The notes beneath the pieces are model-generated. The model ran no database searches. It worked only from the letters and a program-made list of their open reading frames with translations, and was not told the origin of the DNA. Source: Mesocentrotus franciscanus (lineage: Eukaryota; Echinodermata; Echinoidea; Camarodonta; Strongylocentrotidae). Taken from it: a stretch of DNA of 64,000 nucleotides. The position numbers and the translations under genes are program-made. The stretch is from contig CP137666.1 in assembly GCA_037976565.1 (NCBI GenBank), positions 61,068,605 through 61,132,604 on the forward strand, read 5' to 3'. Shown one piece after another: positions 50,149 to 60,570 of this stretch (positions are counted from its first letter, which is position 1; every line of letters starts with the position of its first letter).

Positions 50149-52120
50149 CTAATCCAATAAAAGAAAAAACAAGAAAACAGAAAGAAAATGTAAGTTTAAT
50201 CTATATGGAATTATCTAATAGGCCTATCACATAAAGAAAATAGAAGGAAATTATAGGATTAACTACATGTATTAGCATCACTTTTATCACTTGTAGAAAT
50301 GTATTGTTCTTATTTTCTATTTTCTTTAAATAATCTAGATTCATTATTATTGTTTTGTATTATCTTTTTTATCATTTATGTATGCATGGAACTACAGACG
50401 AAGAGTCTTCGGGCTGAACTCTCCCCCCCCCCATGCTTGAATAAAATAAATGAAATGAACTGACTCTTTGCAAACATATAAATCCTAGCTAACTCAGACC
50501 CGGGGACAACTCTGCCCGCTGCAAAAACGGTCAGTTTTTTGTCATTTTACACTAACTAACTAACCCTTACCCTAAACCTAACCCTAAACCTAACCCTAAA
50601 CCTGCAAAAACTGACCGTTTTTGCAGCGGGCCGAGTTGTCCCCGGGTCCGAGTTAGCCTGACCCATTTGTACATGTAGTTACCCTTTTCATGTAATTCTC
50701 ATTGAAACACTACAAGCAGGGGAAGTTAAGAGACATGCAAAGAACCACATAAGACTTAAAACCAAACCAATTAAATCTGAAACAAAAAGAAATGTGTGGT
50801 TACATGTGACAATAAGTATCAAATTGAAAAAAAAATGAACAAATCAATTATACCATTAACAAAAAATACAAAGATATCTGTACGGAATCATGCATCAATT
50901 AAGTAAAAGCATTACTAATTTTCCCACACGGCAACCATTGCACTTACTTTACTGACACAAACAGGTTTGTTGCATTCAGAGCAGTGCCCGCCAAGAGTCA
51001 GATGCCTGTTTTCTGGTGTAAACGGATCTTTCATTACATACGCCTCTTCAAGCAACCTTTTGGAAACAATAGAAGAAATATATATGTAAATAATAAACAA
51101 TAAAAGAAATATATCTATGTAAACAATAAACAATAGAAGAAATATATATGTAAACAATAAACAATAAAATAAATATGTAAACAATAAACAATAGAAGAAA
51201 TATATATGTAAACAATAAACAATAGAAGAAATATATGTAAACAATAAACAATAGAAGAAATATATATAGGGTCTATATATAACATTCCAGTTTTCAGGAG
51301 TGAACAGGTCTTTCATTACATACACACTGCACTGTGACTGTACATGTACAATACGCCTCTTTGAGTAACCTATAGACTATAGCTATAGTATTAGAAAAAA
51401 CTGCAGGAAATTTAAGAAATATGTTGTAAACACTACAAGAAATGTACAGGAAACTCCAGTTTTCTGAATGATTGGGTTTTCATTACATGCTTCTTCAAGC
51501 AACCTATATTCTGATATTCATTGCATTATGTTATTAATTATTGTTAAAAAAAGGATTAGATCTAGATCTATATAAAACTCTTTTTTCCTTGAGTAAATGG
51601 GTCTTTAATTACATATAGGTCTAGCCTCTAGGGTCTATAGTTCTTCAAGCAACATTTAGGAAACAATAGAAGAAACACTAGAATAATAAATAATTAAGAA
51701 ACCACCCGGGGGATCAAATATATTGATGAACATGACACGGACACGGGCGACTAGTAAAACACAAAATTGTAAAGTCAAAACTTAGATGAGACTAGACTGA
51801 AAATTTCTGTGTCTTTCGTTCGTTAGCCTCTGATTTGGGTAGGGTCGGCTCCTCTAAGCTAAAGAGAGGAGCCGACCGCGACCCTACCCAAATCAGACTC
51901 AGAGGCTAGTAGTAGTAGAGGCGCGGCGCAGGCTCACGAACGAAAGAGACAGAAATTTCGGTCTAAGAATAAGAATTAAGATGAGACATGACATGACATG
52001 AGTAACTTACACAATGGATTTCAGAAATCCGGGTCTTTTCCCGAAATAATCGTAGGGGCTTGAAAACTGGCATGATGAGCAGGCAAATAGTCGACGTTTA
52101 CCTTCTTTCTCTGCATCCAT
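50065..52120 (-). CDS. CDPF1: CDPF1, cysteine-rich DPF motif domain protein (three of its exons)
   Basis: CDPF1 is a small conserved animal protein (about 120 residues in human) of unknown biochemical role with paired cysteines that probably bind zinc. Exons 52011-52120, 50948-51056 and 50065-50148 join in phase (2, 0) to give 101 residues: MDAEKEGKRRLFACSSCQFS, SPYDYFGKRPGFLKSIVLLE, EAYVMKDPFTPENRHLTLGG, HCSECNKPVCVSKDCSIFYT, RRFCIDCVMENLEEFPKAVQ, Q. The CxxC at residues 14-17, DPF at 47-49, CxxC at 62-65 and CxxC at 84-87 are all visible. The short last exon (roughly 20 residues expected) should lie below 50060 but I could not place it. A TATATA box at 52161-52166 lies about 45 bases before the ATG. 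Intron 1 holds decayed copies of exon 2 and a minisatellite. Confidence 0.92.
50488..50657. mobile_element. Palindromic MITE with telomere-like core
   Basis: Arms of about 55 bp (left GCTAACTCAGACCCGGGGAC, right its reverse complement with few changes) flank ~60 bp of ACCCTAAACCTA repeats. Lies in CDPF1 intron 2. Confidence 0.82.
50948..51056 (-). CDS. CDPF1: CDPF1 exon 2 (DPF motif)
   Basis: Codes VLLEEAYVMKDPFTPENR then HLTLGGHCSECNKPVCVSK, including the name-giving DPF motif and the second CxxC pair. CCAAAAG acceptor at 51058-51057, GTAAGT donor, phase 0 on exit. Partial copies of this exon lie upstream in the intron. Confidence 0.92.
51061..51268. repeat. Minisatellite in CDPF1 intron 1
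   Basis: Units of about 30-35 bp, AAACAATAGAAGAAATATAT plus GTAAACAATAAAC, repeated about six times immediately upstream of the exon 2 acceptor. Confidence 0.9.
51280..51690 (-). pseudogene. Decayed tandem partial copies of CDPF1 exon 2
   Basis: Three stretches (about 51285-51375, 51450-51515, 51575-51680) resemble exon 2 with its acceptor. Each keeps the segment coding YVMKD.FTPEN (TCTTTCATTACATA on the plus strand) and/or TTCTTCAAGCAAC; the last also keeps the AAACAATAGAAGAAA intron motif. The first reads YVMKDLFTPENWN on the minus strand. All lack the second CxxC and are interrupted. Confidence 0.75.
51793..51965. mobile_element. Hairpin MITE, family A copy 1
   Basis: Inverted arms TAGACTGAAAATTTCTG ... 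TTCGTTCGTTAGCC and their reverse complement, with an inner palindrome TAGGGTCGGCTCCTCT / AGAGGAGCCGACC. Copy 2 is at 54014-54115. Confidence 0.85.
52011..52120 (-). CDS. CDPF1: CDPF1 exon 1
   Basis: ATG at 52120; codes MDAEKEGKRRLFACSSCQFS and then PYDYFGKRPGFLKSI. It contains the first CxxC pair and the aromatic 'PY.Y.G..P' segment of the family. Ends in phase 2 at GTAAGT. Confidence 0.9.
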
Positions 52121-53078
52121 CCCAATCATACACAATCACGCACAGTATCGTACCGGTATCTATATAGCCTACACAGTACATGCAAGACGGTCAAATGAAA
52201 ACGAAAAAATTAAGCGACAAATTACTGCATACACAGCTTGTATAAAGATCATTTTGCGGTGTCAGTCTAGCTCTGCGTTCATCACTGTATTGTAAAAATC
52301 AGTGTTTTTAATTTTTGAATGATGTTTTGATAGTATTAAATAATTTAAGTAACAACAAAATTAATGAGTACATATTTGGTGGTTTAATTAATTTCTGCTT
52401 CATAAAAAAATCTGGAAAAATACGACAAAATACAGCAAATTGGCACAAGTTAATACCAACCCGTACCAACTATCAATACTACTCTTTCTTCAAACACTCT
52501 CCCGCGCTAGCAGACGCGGTTTTTCAAGTGGTCTCGAAACTCGAGATCGTGACGTGATTTGCATTTTACAAATAATCTAACAAGATTGAAATTGAAGCTC
52601 TTCGTGAAGATATTTTAGCTGCTTTTCTTGTCTTACCTGCCAAGCTGCATAGTCAACTTATTGTCAGGTATTCTATATAGATCTAGACTCTAGTCCCATT
52701 TGATAGTGATATGATTTCATATGCATGAGCGTGAAGATCATCAGGCGCCAGCGCAGCGAGTAACTTACGCCTAGCCCTAGGCCTAGGCCTAGCTAGCTTA
52801 GCCTTACTGCTCTTAGAGGTCTAGGCCTCGGGTGGATCCCGATCTCGAGCGCGAGCCGAAGTGCCAATGCGATGCTTGTTGTTGTTGTTGTTGTTGTTGT
52901 TGTTCTTTGGTGTTATCAGTGTTTCATTCTTTTTGAGAATATTTACGTCTTTCACTTTTTCTTTTCTTTCATTTTCGTTTAGAATTAGAGTCTAGGCCTA
53001 CTAGTACTAGAGTCTAGACTATTTGTAAATTCATACTTTTTATAAATCTCTGGTTTTGACTTTTGGATAGGCTATAGT
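52121..53078. other. CDPF1 upstream region
   Basis: The probable promoter of CDPF1 (TATATA at 52161) lies at its start. A dense cluster of TAGGCCTAGGC-type motifs occurs at 52760-52830, and a (GTT)n run at 52876-52903. No coding exon found. Confidence 0.45.
52876..52903. repeat. (GTT)n microsatellite
   Basis: About nine perfect units. Confidence 0.95.
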
Positions 53079-53788
53079 ACTCCTATAGCTAGCCTTAAGG
53101 GCTTGGTGATAATGTGAAATATTGATATTGATATCACCAAGCCTTAACTCTTCCCGGAGAGGCATGTCAACAACCCCTAAAATGCGTCCGAAATCACCCT
53201 TCCCATTGGACAGTGGCCTTATGAAAGCCACTTCTACATCTAATTGCCTACGAAATTAAAAATCATATTTAAGGAAATATTAGCAAATATTAGAGTCTTC
53301 GTGTAAGCGTGAGAAATTCGCTTTGCATATGATTATGAATAACATTGACCTCCGACTCGTGTTGACTGGACTTCCGTAAAAGTGCTGCTCCCGTAACATG
53401 TGCTGTATACACTATACAGCACATGTTACGGGAGCAGCACTTTTACGGAAGTCCAATCAACACGAGTCGGAGGTCAATGTTATTCATATGCAAAGCGAAT
53501 TTCTCACGCTTACACGTGAAGAGAAACCTCTCTGGTAAGATATTTGCTAATATTTCCTTAAATTTAAATATGATTTTTAATTTTCGTAGGCAATTAGATG
53601 TAGAAGTGGCATAAAATTCATCAGGCCACTGTCCAATATTGGTCGGGCGTGGGAAGGGGTGATTTCGGACACATTTTAGGGGTTGTTGACATGCCTCTCC
53701 GCACGGGTCTATGGGAGCCAGTTAAGGCTTGGTGATATCAATATCAATATTTCACATTATCACCAAGCCCTTAAGGCTACCTATAGCC
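53079..53788. mobile_element. ~710 bp hairpin (foldback) element
   Basis: The left arm (53079-53409) and right arm (53413-53788) are reverse complements over more than 300 bp, separated by only three bases (CAC) at the centre TGCTGTATA...TATACAGCA. Arms differ by a few indels. Arm ends carry a second, smaller palindrome, CTTGGTGATAATGTGAAAT ... ATATCACCAAG. No coding potential. Confidence 0.9.
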
Positions 53789-54013
53789 AGGGTCTACCGT
53801 CTAGATCTATTTTCTTTTCTTTTTCGTAGATCTTCTTCTTCTCTCCCTTCTTCTTCCTCTTCCCTTTTTTTAATAGCTTAATCTCAGATCTACTGCATGG
53901 TCCACGAAAACCCTCACCAGTAGCCGCCTCGTTCAAGGGCATGAAGGGAAAATTAAATGAAATGATGGCCATTAAATAAATGATGATTGTAGATCTAGAC
54001 CTACATAGATTTC

Positions 54014-54115
54014 TAGACCGAAGATTTCTGTCTCTTTCGTTCGTTAGCCTAGAGAGGAGCCGACCCTACCCAAATCAAAGGCTAACGAACGAAAGAGACA
54101 TAAATCTTTGGTCTA
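54014..54115. mobile_element. Hairpin MITE, family A copy 2
   Basis: Ends TAGACCGAAGATTTCTG and GGTCTA with arms TCTCTTTCGTTCGTTAGCC; flanked by TAGATTTC on both sides (54006-54013 and 54117-54124), an 8-bp target duplication. Shorter centre than copy 1. Confidence 0.85.
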
Positions 54116-54726
54116 ATAGATTTCTAGATCTAGATCTAGCCTCTTCTCCCCAGGCCCCACCCTTTTTTAATTTTATGATTCAGTCAAACCATGTTTAGGC
54201 CTATAATTATTTGTTTTAGTACTCAAGTCAAGAGTCAAGCGCTTTTGACGAACATTTCTTGTATTAATTTTCTACTAGATATATTAAAGCGCAATCCAAC
54301 CCTTCTAATAAGTTCATTTGAATGGAAGCAGAAAAATCAGAGAAACAGAATGGCGAAAGTTCGAAATACTGTACATCGGACCACAAAAGTTATGAGTGTT
54401 TGAAATTTGAGATCACTATAGCTATACGAATGATCTCAAATCAGCAATTTTGTCAGTGGATTGTGACATAGTGACGGATTACTCTCCCATTTGTCGTGTA
54501 GAAAAATATCACTTATTTCTGTTTTTCTCCCAAGTGCCCTCACCCTCGGGGCACTACTCAAAATATATCATGGAGAGTACATTATTACAGGTCCTCTAAA
54601 AGAAAAGACCATCCCGAGTCATACATTTATGAAAAGTTGAAATTTTAGTCCTTTTGTGTATTAGAGCAAATGGGAAAGTTGACCGCCACTACATCACATA
54701 GACATTATCAAGTCAGATATCAAGCC

Positions 54727-55545
54727 AGATGGTACAGCATTTCTGATCATTCTTATGTTTTATATTGTTTGAACCTTTGAGGGACCTGACTTTTACAAGC
54801 TAAGCTTTTCTTAAGGTCTCCTCGTCTTAATTTCTATTTCACTAAAATGCATGATATGAACTTGTTCCTTATAGTTATAATTGTTCCTTTTATGTACTCT
54901 AGCTGTCACATGTAATAAATTTGTTTAATTGTAAGGGCTAAGGCTAAAAGGCTAATTTCAAATGTTTGCGAGCCGATAAAAGCACACAGGATCATACTTT
55001 TTCGCCTTTAATTTGAATTTTTCTGGTTATGTCGGTTTCTTGAAAATTAAACTACATCATCACACCTCATTTTCCATAGTATGTACAGCAGATGGTACAG
55101 CATTTCTGATCATTCTTATGTTTTATATTGTTTGAACTTTTGAAGGGTCCATACCTATAGAGATTGCAACTTTCAAAAATTCGTAACTTTCTAGTTTTCT
55201 GTCCGATTTCATTCAAACTTTCATCAGTATGCTTCTTTGATTTTTCTGCTTTATTCCAGACAAGTTTGTTATCAAGGTCTGATTTCCCTTTAATTATTAT
55301 TACATGTATAACCAGGCTGGTTTTTTTAAAATATGATATTGCTTTGAGGGACCTGACTTACAAGCTAAGCTTTTCTTAAGGTCTCCTCGTCTTAATTTCT
55401 ATTTCACTAAAATGCATGATATGAACTTGTTCCTTATAGTTATAATTGTTCCTTTTATGTACTCTAGCTGTCACATGTAATAAATTTGTTTAATTGTATT
55501 ACATTCATGTTGGAAGAAAGACAAATAAACTTGAAACTTGAAATG
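54727..55545 (+). repeat. Tandem partial copies of an AT-rich dispersed repeat
   Basis: Block X (GATGGTACAGCATTTCTG...) at 54727-54775 and 55090-55138; block B (GGGACCTGACTT...TTTAATTGTA) at 54776-54934 and 55345-55500; block Y (GGGCTAAGGCTAAAAGGC...) at 54935-55089. The second copy ends in AATAAACTTGAAACTTGAAA, a retrotransposon-like tail. Blocks Y and X recur at 59308-59520. Confidence 0.82.
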
Positions 55546-56561
55546 AGCTGTTTCTTGATTTGTCAATATATTTGATTGATTTAGATCGAGCCATCGAGGT
55601 AAAGTCTCCACAATAATAGCTTTCTAGACTCTAGAGTAGATCTAGATTCTAGGCAGTTTCATACAATTGTCAAGTTATCAACTTAGTGATCAGATGATAT
55701 CAGATATATCAATTTTTGTTTATTCTGGAAGTGCTTTTAAAATACTTTTAAAAATGAGGGGTCAACCACTGTTATAGTGTAACCCAAGGTGATGTTATGC
55801 AACAAACAATGAACAAAAAAATGAGCAAAATGATGTACAAAATGGGAGAAAAAAGTGTGACCATTCAAGTGAATAGCTGCCATTTAGATTTACAGTTTTA
55901 ATTTAAACTAGCAGGACCCGTGGAGAATCCACAGGATTCTAGGAAGGGTGGGGGGTTGAAAATAGATATGTGCTATCGATCATTATTATTAATGTTATTA
56001 TTATTATTATTATTATTATTTTTTTTTTTTTAATAATATTTTTTAAAGATAATTTCTTTTTATAATTTTTTGCTTTTTCTTCTTCTTTTCATTAATATTG
56101 TACTCGTTAGAATATCAAACTTTTGTTTGCTGTCCCATGTATCATTTGAATTGGTTTTTTTATAAATATGTATCATGTAATAAAACTTGAAAATTGGAAG
56201 AAAACAGTGAAATCAATAATTTGTAATTAAAATTGATGCATATATTTTAGACTAATACTTTTTTTTTACTTTCGTTAATTACGATTATTGTCGTCACTTA
56301 AATTCGTTCCTACTTTTTTCACTATCCCTTTCCGGATCCTCACTCTCGTTATCTATACGAATATTGTTGTCATGCATGCACTGAAAATAATATACAAATA
56401 TACAAATATACAATGACACTCGAGCATCGAAGGAACATCAAATCGTATTATATTCTCCCGAGGGCCATCGCGCCCGAGGAGAACAGTACTATTGATGTTC
56501 CTGAGTGCGAATAGTTTTAGCTTGTTCCGAGAATGAGTCATTGTATATTTGTTTTATATCC
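55546..56561. other. AT-rich stretch
   Basis: Contains (TTA)n/poly-T near 55980-56030 and a ~60 bp inverted pair GGAACATCAA...TTGATGTTCC around 56430-56500. No gene seen. Confidence 0.45.
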
Positions 56562-56569
56562 CTTCCACC

Positions 56570-57997
56570 CAGGCGCGGATCCAGGATTCCTTAGGGGGCC
56601 CAAATTTGAAGTTATGCGAGCCAAATATTGGTACGTAATGTGGCGTAATGAGCAAAAACGGTTTTTTTTTGGGGGAGGCGGGGCAGACAAAAAATCCGCA
56701 TCACCCCACTCTTACATGCAAGCCCCGCTCAACGTTTTTCAAAGTGATTCGGGTGTCAAGGCGGAGCCCCAGAAGCTCAGGGTTTTAGGCATTAAATTAC
56801 CGTCAGATAAGCATCCAGGGGTCCGCCTTAGGGCCATTGAGTGGGTCCAGGGGGCAGAGCCATCGGAAGTTCAGGGTTTTTAGGCATTTAATTACGGTCA
56901 GATGAGTAAACTTTGATACGTTATTTGTGACACTGGCAGGTCACTCATTGGCGTGGGGTCCAGGGGGCGGAGCCCCCAGAAGCTCAGGGTTTTAGGCATT
57001 TAATCACGGTCAGATGAGCATATTTTGATACCTCATTTTGTGACACTGGCAGGTCACTATTTTTCTTTCTTTCTCTCTTTCTTTCTATTTCTCTTTAATA
57101 TACTTTTTCCACAAAAAGTGGGGAGGGGTGGAGCTCGAGCCCTCCGAGCCCTGCCATTCCGCGGACCCTGACATGTAGGCCTCTAAATAAGTATATTTTT
57201 GCCCGACTGTAAATTTGGGAATTTGTCATTTTCCAACAAACGCAATCAAAAGTATAATGTACTAAAAATCTCGGAAAATTATGTCATTTCAGCAACATTT
57301 GTAAATCACCGGTATCGAATTAGAAATAAACCACGTTTAAATTTCATTTGGGGCAGGCCCCAAGCACCCAAGCCCCGTCAGTATGCAAGCGCCCCACGAT
57401 CTACACCTTGTTGGCGGGAAAAATCGCAACTGATCTCCCTACCTTTCTTTCTCTTTTTTTTTTTTCCCTTCCCTTCTTTTCTCTCTTTTAGGAGTGCTGG
57501 GGAAGGGACGCAAGGGCCGATTCACACGTTTTGGCGGGATTAATCGCAACTGATCTCCCTTCTTTTCTTCTTACTCTTTTTTGTTCCATTTTAGCTCTCT
57601 TTTGTTGGCGGGGCGGGGGCCGGGGAGAGGCAAGGTTTTTGGCCCTCGATTCACAACTTGTTGGCGAGAAAATTGCAACTGATATCCCCTTCTTTTCCTT
57701 TCTTCCTCTTTTTTCTTTCTCTTTATCTCCTCTTTTCCTTTTTCTTTCCCTTTCCTTCCTTCTCTCTTATTTTGTTGATGAGGGGTGGGGAGGAGGAGGC
57801 AACAGCCCGGGAGGCAAGGCCCTTTCGCGCCCCCCCCCCCATCTCCTTCTTATTTACACCTTTTCTTTTCTTCTTCCTCTTTTCTTTCCCTTTCTCTCCC
57901 TTTTCCCTTCTTTTCCTTCTTTCTCTCTCTTTTTTTTTCTTTGCTGGGAGGGGGGGGGAGGGACCAAGGCCCCCTGCCCCCCATGGATCCGCGCCTC
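56570..57997. mobile_element. hAT-like non-autonomous element with exact 8-bp target duplication
   Basis: Ends CAGGCGCGGATCC and GGATCCGCGCCTC (inverted, one terminal mismatch), flanked by identical CTTCCACC at 56562-56569 and 57998-58005. The interior has two sets of tandem repeats (about 56756-57060, unit ~115 bp; about 57408-57700, unit ~120 bp) and long pyrimidine tracts. No transposase frame; the long open frames are low complexity. An inverted piece (57275-57365) matches the 10664/44498 family. Confidence 0.85.
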
Positions 57998-58579
57998 CTT
58001 CCACCTGTAGGCCTATCATTCCTTGCACACTTCTGTAATAGCATGTACGTACCGTACTCACATTCACATCACATTCAAAAAAGAAATAAAAGAAAACAAC
58101 AATTGCACGGCTCAAACATGAAACATTGAATGATCTAAATACACGCTATATGCAGGTACTACATGCAGTATAGCTAGAGTGCTGCAGTTACTGCATAGGT
58201 TAAATTGCATTGTGTGAGCGCCGTGACTGGCCTGACACCGCGGGAGTTGCCCGTGCGGAGGCATGTGATATTACCTAAGCTCGCTGAATTTTTCTTCTCT
58301 TCAGTTATATGGTCTCGACATTTACAATCTATTTGCGTTATTATTGTTGTGATTTCAATGTAGTTTTCATAAAAAGACCAATAAAGCAGAAGCTTGGACT
58401 ATGATTATGTTGGCATGGTCCACAGAATTTGTACAAATATATTCAAAGTAAAGATTTTACGCGAAAAATCGGACTGTTTGTGCCATATATTGTGACCGTC
58501 GCACGAATTATCTCGACTGTGTGTGTACGTGTGTGAGCGTAGAACCACGTATTACGTTGACGTCAGTTTGGCTGATGCG

Positions 58580-58806
58580 TATATATAGCAAGATGCCTCA
58601 CACGGGATAGGCCCAACCCATCGCATCATGCATGTGCTACGCTACATGACGTGTTTGGAGTGTCTCTTGATAAAGTATCTCTTTAATTAGACTGTATATA
58701 GCAAGATGCCTAACACGGGATAGGCCCTACCCTTTGCGACGTGCATATTTGCTACAACACATCATGGACTGGACTGTCTCTTGATAGTGTGATCTCTTTG
58801 ATTAGC
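58580..58806 (+). repeat. Tandem duplication, ~112 bp unit
   Basis: Two adjacent copies containing ATATAGCAAGATGCC, CACGGGATAGGCCC and CTGTCTCTTGATA (about 58580-58690 and 58692-58806), roughly 80 percent alike by eye, directly before the CpG-rich segment. Confidence 0.82.
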
Positions 58807-59100
58807 GTGCAGAGGGCGGGTGCACGCCTCGCCGACTCACTCGCGGGTTCGTCGCCTCCTTGCACGGACGACGCCGGCCGTGCTCGTCCGCCCGTCCTCC
58901 CGGGACCCCGAAACCACCTTTTAACGACATGGACGGCGACCACGGGTCGACGTGGCACGCGACATGCCCGATCCCATCCATTCGAATTGTGTCGCCGTTC
59001 CCGCGCCACGGCAGAGGCGGGCAGGGTCGAGGAAAGACGGGTTTGATGTCAAAAAATTCACATTGGCAGGCCGTTACGCACCCCCCGCGGCGATTTTGCG
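58806..59100. promoter_or_regulatory. CpG-rich island, possible FANCD2 promoter
   Basis: About 300 bases dense in CG dinucleotides (CGACGCCGGCCG, GTCGACGTGGCACGCGAC) in otherwise AT-rich DNA. FANCD2 needs an upstream noncoding exon, so this could be its promoter/first exon; equally, it could be a GC-rich repeat. Open frames on both strands show no domain. Confidence 0.35.
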
Positions 59101-59307
59101 TATTAATATATAGATTGTTTGATTTTTTCCCCCCAAAATGACCTTTTTCAAATTATTTTGTAGTTCAATGTTGCATGTGAACCAAGTTTACAAGAAGTTT
59201 AATAACAATTTTGAGTTGTGTTACTGTGTAAGTGTAATTGTTTCCAAATGAATCAAATTTCAGTATTTAGGATAACTTATGTATGGAAATAAAATGGCTG
59301 CCGTGGG

Positions 59308-59520
59308 CTAAGGCTAAAGGCTAATTTCAAATGTTTGCGAGCCGATAAAAGCACACAGGATCATACTTTTTCGCCTTTAATTTGAATTTTTCTGGTTATG
59401 TGACAGGTTGTGTATCGGTTTCTTGAAAATTAAACTACATCATCACACTTCATTTTCCATATAGTATGTACAGCAGATGGTACAGCATTGCTGATCATTC
59501 TTATGTTTTATATTGTTTTG
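59308..59520 (+). repeat. Dispersed repeat, copy of 54935-55138 blocks
   Basis: GGGCTAAGGCTAAAGGC through GTACAGCAGATGGTACAG to TTTATATTGTTTTG, nearly identical to the Y and X blocks at 54935-55138, with a short internal insertion (GACAGGTTGTGT). Confidence 0.88.
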
Positions 59521-59589
59521 CTTTTGAAGTGGTTCACAGCTTTTTGTCTCAAAATGCACTCATGAACCTGTGAAACTGCCTATCTAGGT

Positions 59590-59730
59590 GATAATATGAA
59601 ATATTATATTGATATCACCTAGCCTTAATTGGCACCCTTACCCCTGTTGAACTTGAAGAGTAATTAATGTAAACAAAACCAAAAAATGCATTCATATTTC
59701 ATAATCACCCCTTTCCGCACCCGACGAACC
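59590..59730. repeat. Diverged partial copy of the 53079 hairpin element
   Basis: Has the end palindrome AGGTGATAATATGAAATATT ... ATATCACCT and, further in, AATCACCCCTTTCCGCACCC, both found in the 53079-53788 arms. Only one arm end is present. Confidence 0.65.
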
Positions 59731-60483
59731 TTGCACACTGGCTTTGGAGTTCGCTTAAGTACCCTCTTCTTTTTTGACATACAATCAAAGCTCTTTCAAA
59801 TCGGTCAAGAATTTAACCCAAAATGTGAACATTTGATACCGAAGTGGTAGTGATTTGTTTACCTTCCACATGTTCCTGATGATAATGAGCTAACATGTGA
59901 TTTACATTACAAAAAAAAAATGCTGGCCTCTTGCGAGACATTGTGATGTTGGTTTTGCTGAAATGCAAATACATGCAGTGTTTAAAAAAAGATGTTTTTG
60001 CGTTGCCAATTTGATACTTACTTTACAATGATAGGATTGATAGCCATGCCCATTAGTTTAATATACTAAAGGCATGGGCACAGAGTTTGCTGGATTTAGC
60101 AAACTCTCTGTGAATGTGCCTTTTTACACTAAAAAAAGACACTGTCAATTGACCAGTTTGCCAATTTGAGAATCACATTCGAGCCATCTTTCAATGGTAA
60201 AACTTTCTTTCTATTTGTCCATATTTGTCCTTAGTTAAACTTCACCAACGTGTTTATTTGTTTTTCTTTTTTCACAAGTCACAACTCCAGTTGTTATAAA
60301 GGTTGGATTGCCCGTTATGGTTTTTAGAATCAAGATCTAGACAAAATGTTTAAATTGCTATGGATTTGTTTTCTTTAAAAAAAAATCAGATATGGCTTCT
60401 TAGGTCTACATTGGCACATAAATACCATTATTTATGAGCATGACTTTATATTTTGAGGTGTTCTTTCTCCAAACATTTTTCAG
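59731..60483. other. Region before the FANCD2 start-codon exon
   Basis: AT-rich, nothing recognised except a short inverted pair GCATGGGCACAGAGTTTGC ... TTTGC near 60063-60110. Likely FANCD2 first intron or 5' untranslated region. Confidence 0.45.
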
Positions 60484-60570
60484 ATATGGCCAAGTCTCGA
60501 GGGAAACCAAAGCGACAGAGGGAATCATTGCCTGATGAAGACACTGCATCAGCTGCAGGTGCAGGGAAAG
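60484..60570 (+). CDS. FANCD2: FANCD2 exon with start codon
   Basis: TTTTTCAG acceptor, then AT and the ATG at 60486; codes MAKSRGKPKRQRESLPDEDT and ASAAGAGK, ending one base into a codon at GTAAGA. Low complexity and basic, like the poorly conserved FANCD2 N-terminus. Confidence 0.85.

Noticed and set aside
50560..50605. True telomere or interstitial telomere array
   Set aside because: Only about 45 bases, irregular units, enclosed in a palindromic element.
51061..51268. CRISPR-like array
   Set aside because: Direct repeats have no unique spacers and lie in an intron of a eukaryotic gene.
57531..58129. Several 114-159-codon frames
   Set aside because: Pyrimidine-tract artefacts inside the 56570-57997 element; no conserved motif.
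58741..59141. Coding genes in the CpG-rich segment
   Set aside because: All frames are open through GC bias; no recognisable domain and no supported splice structure.
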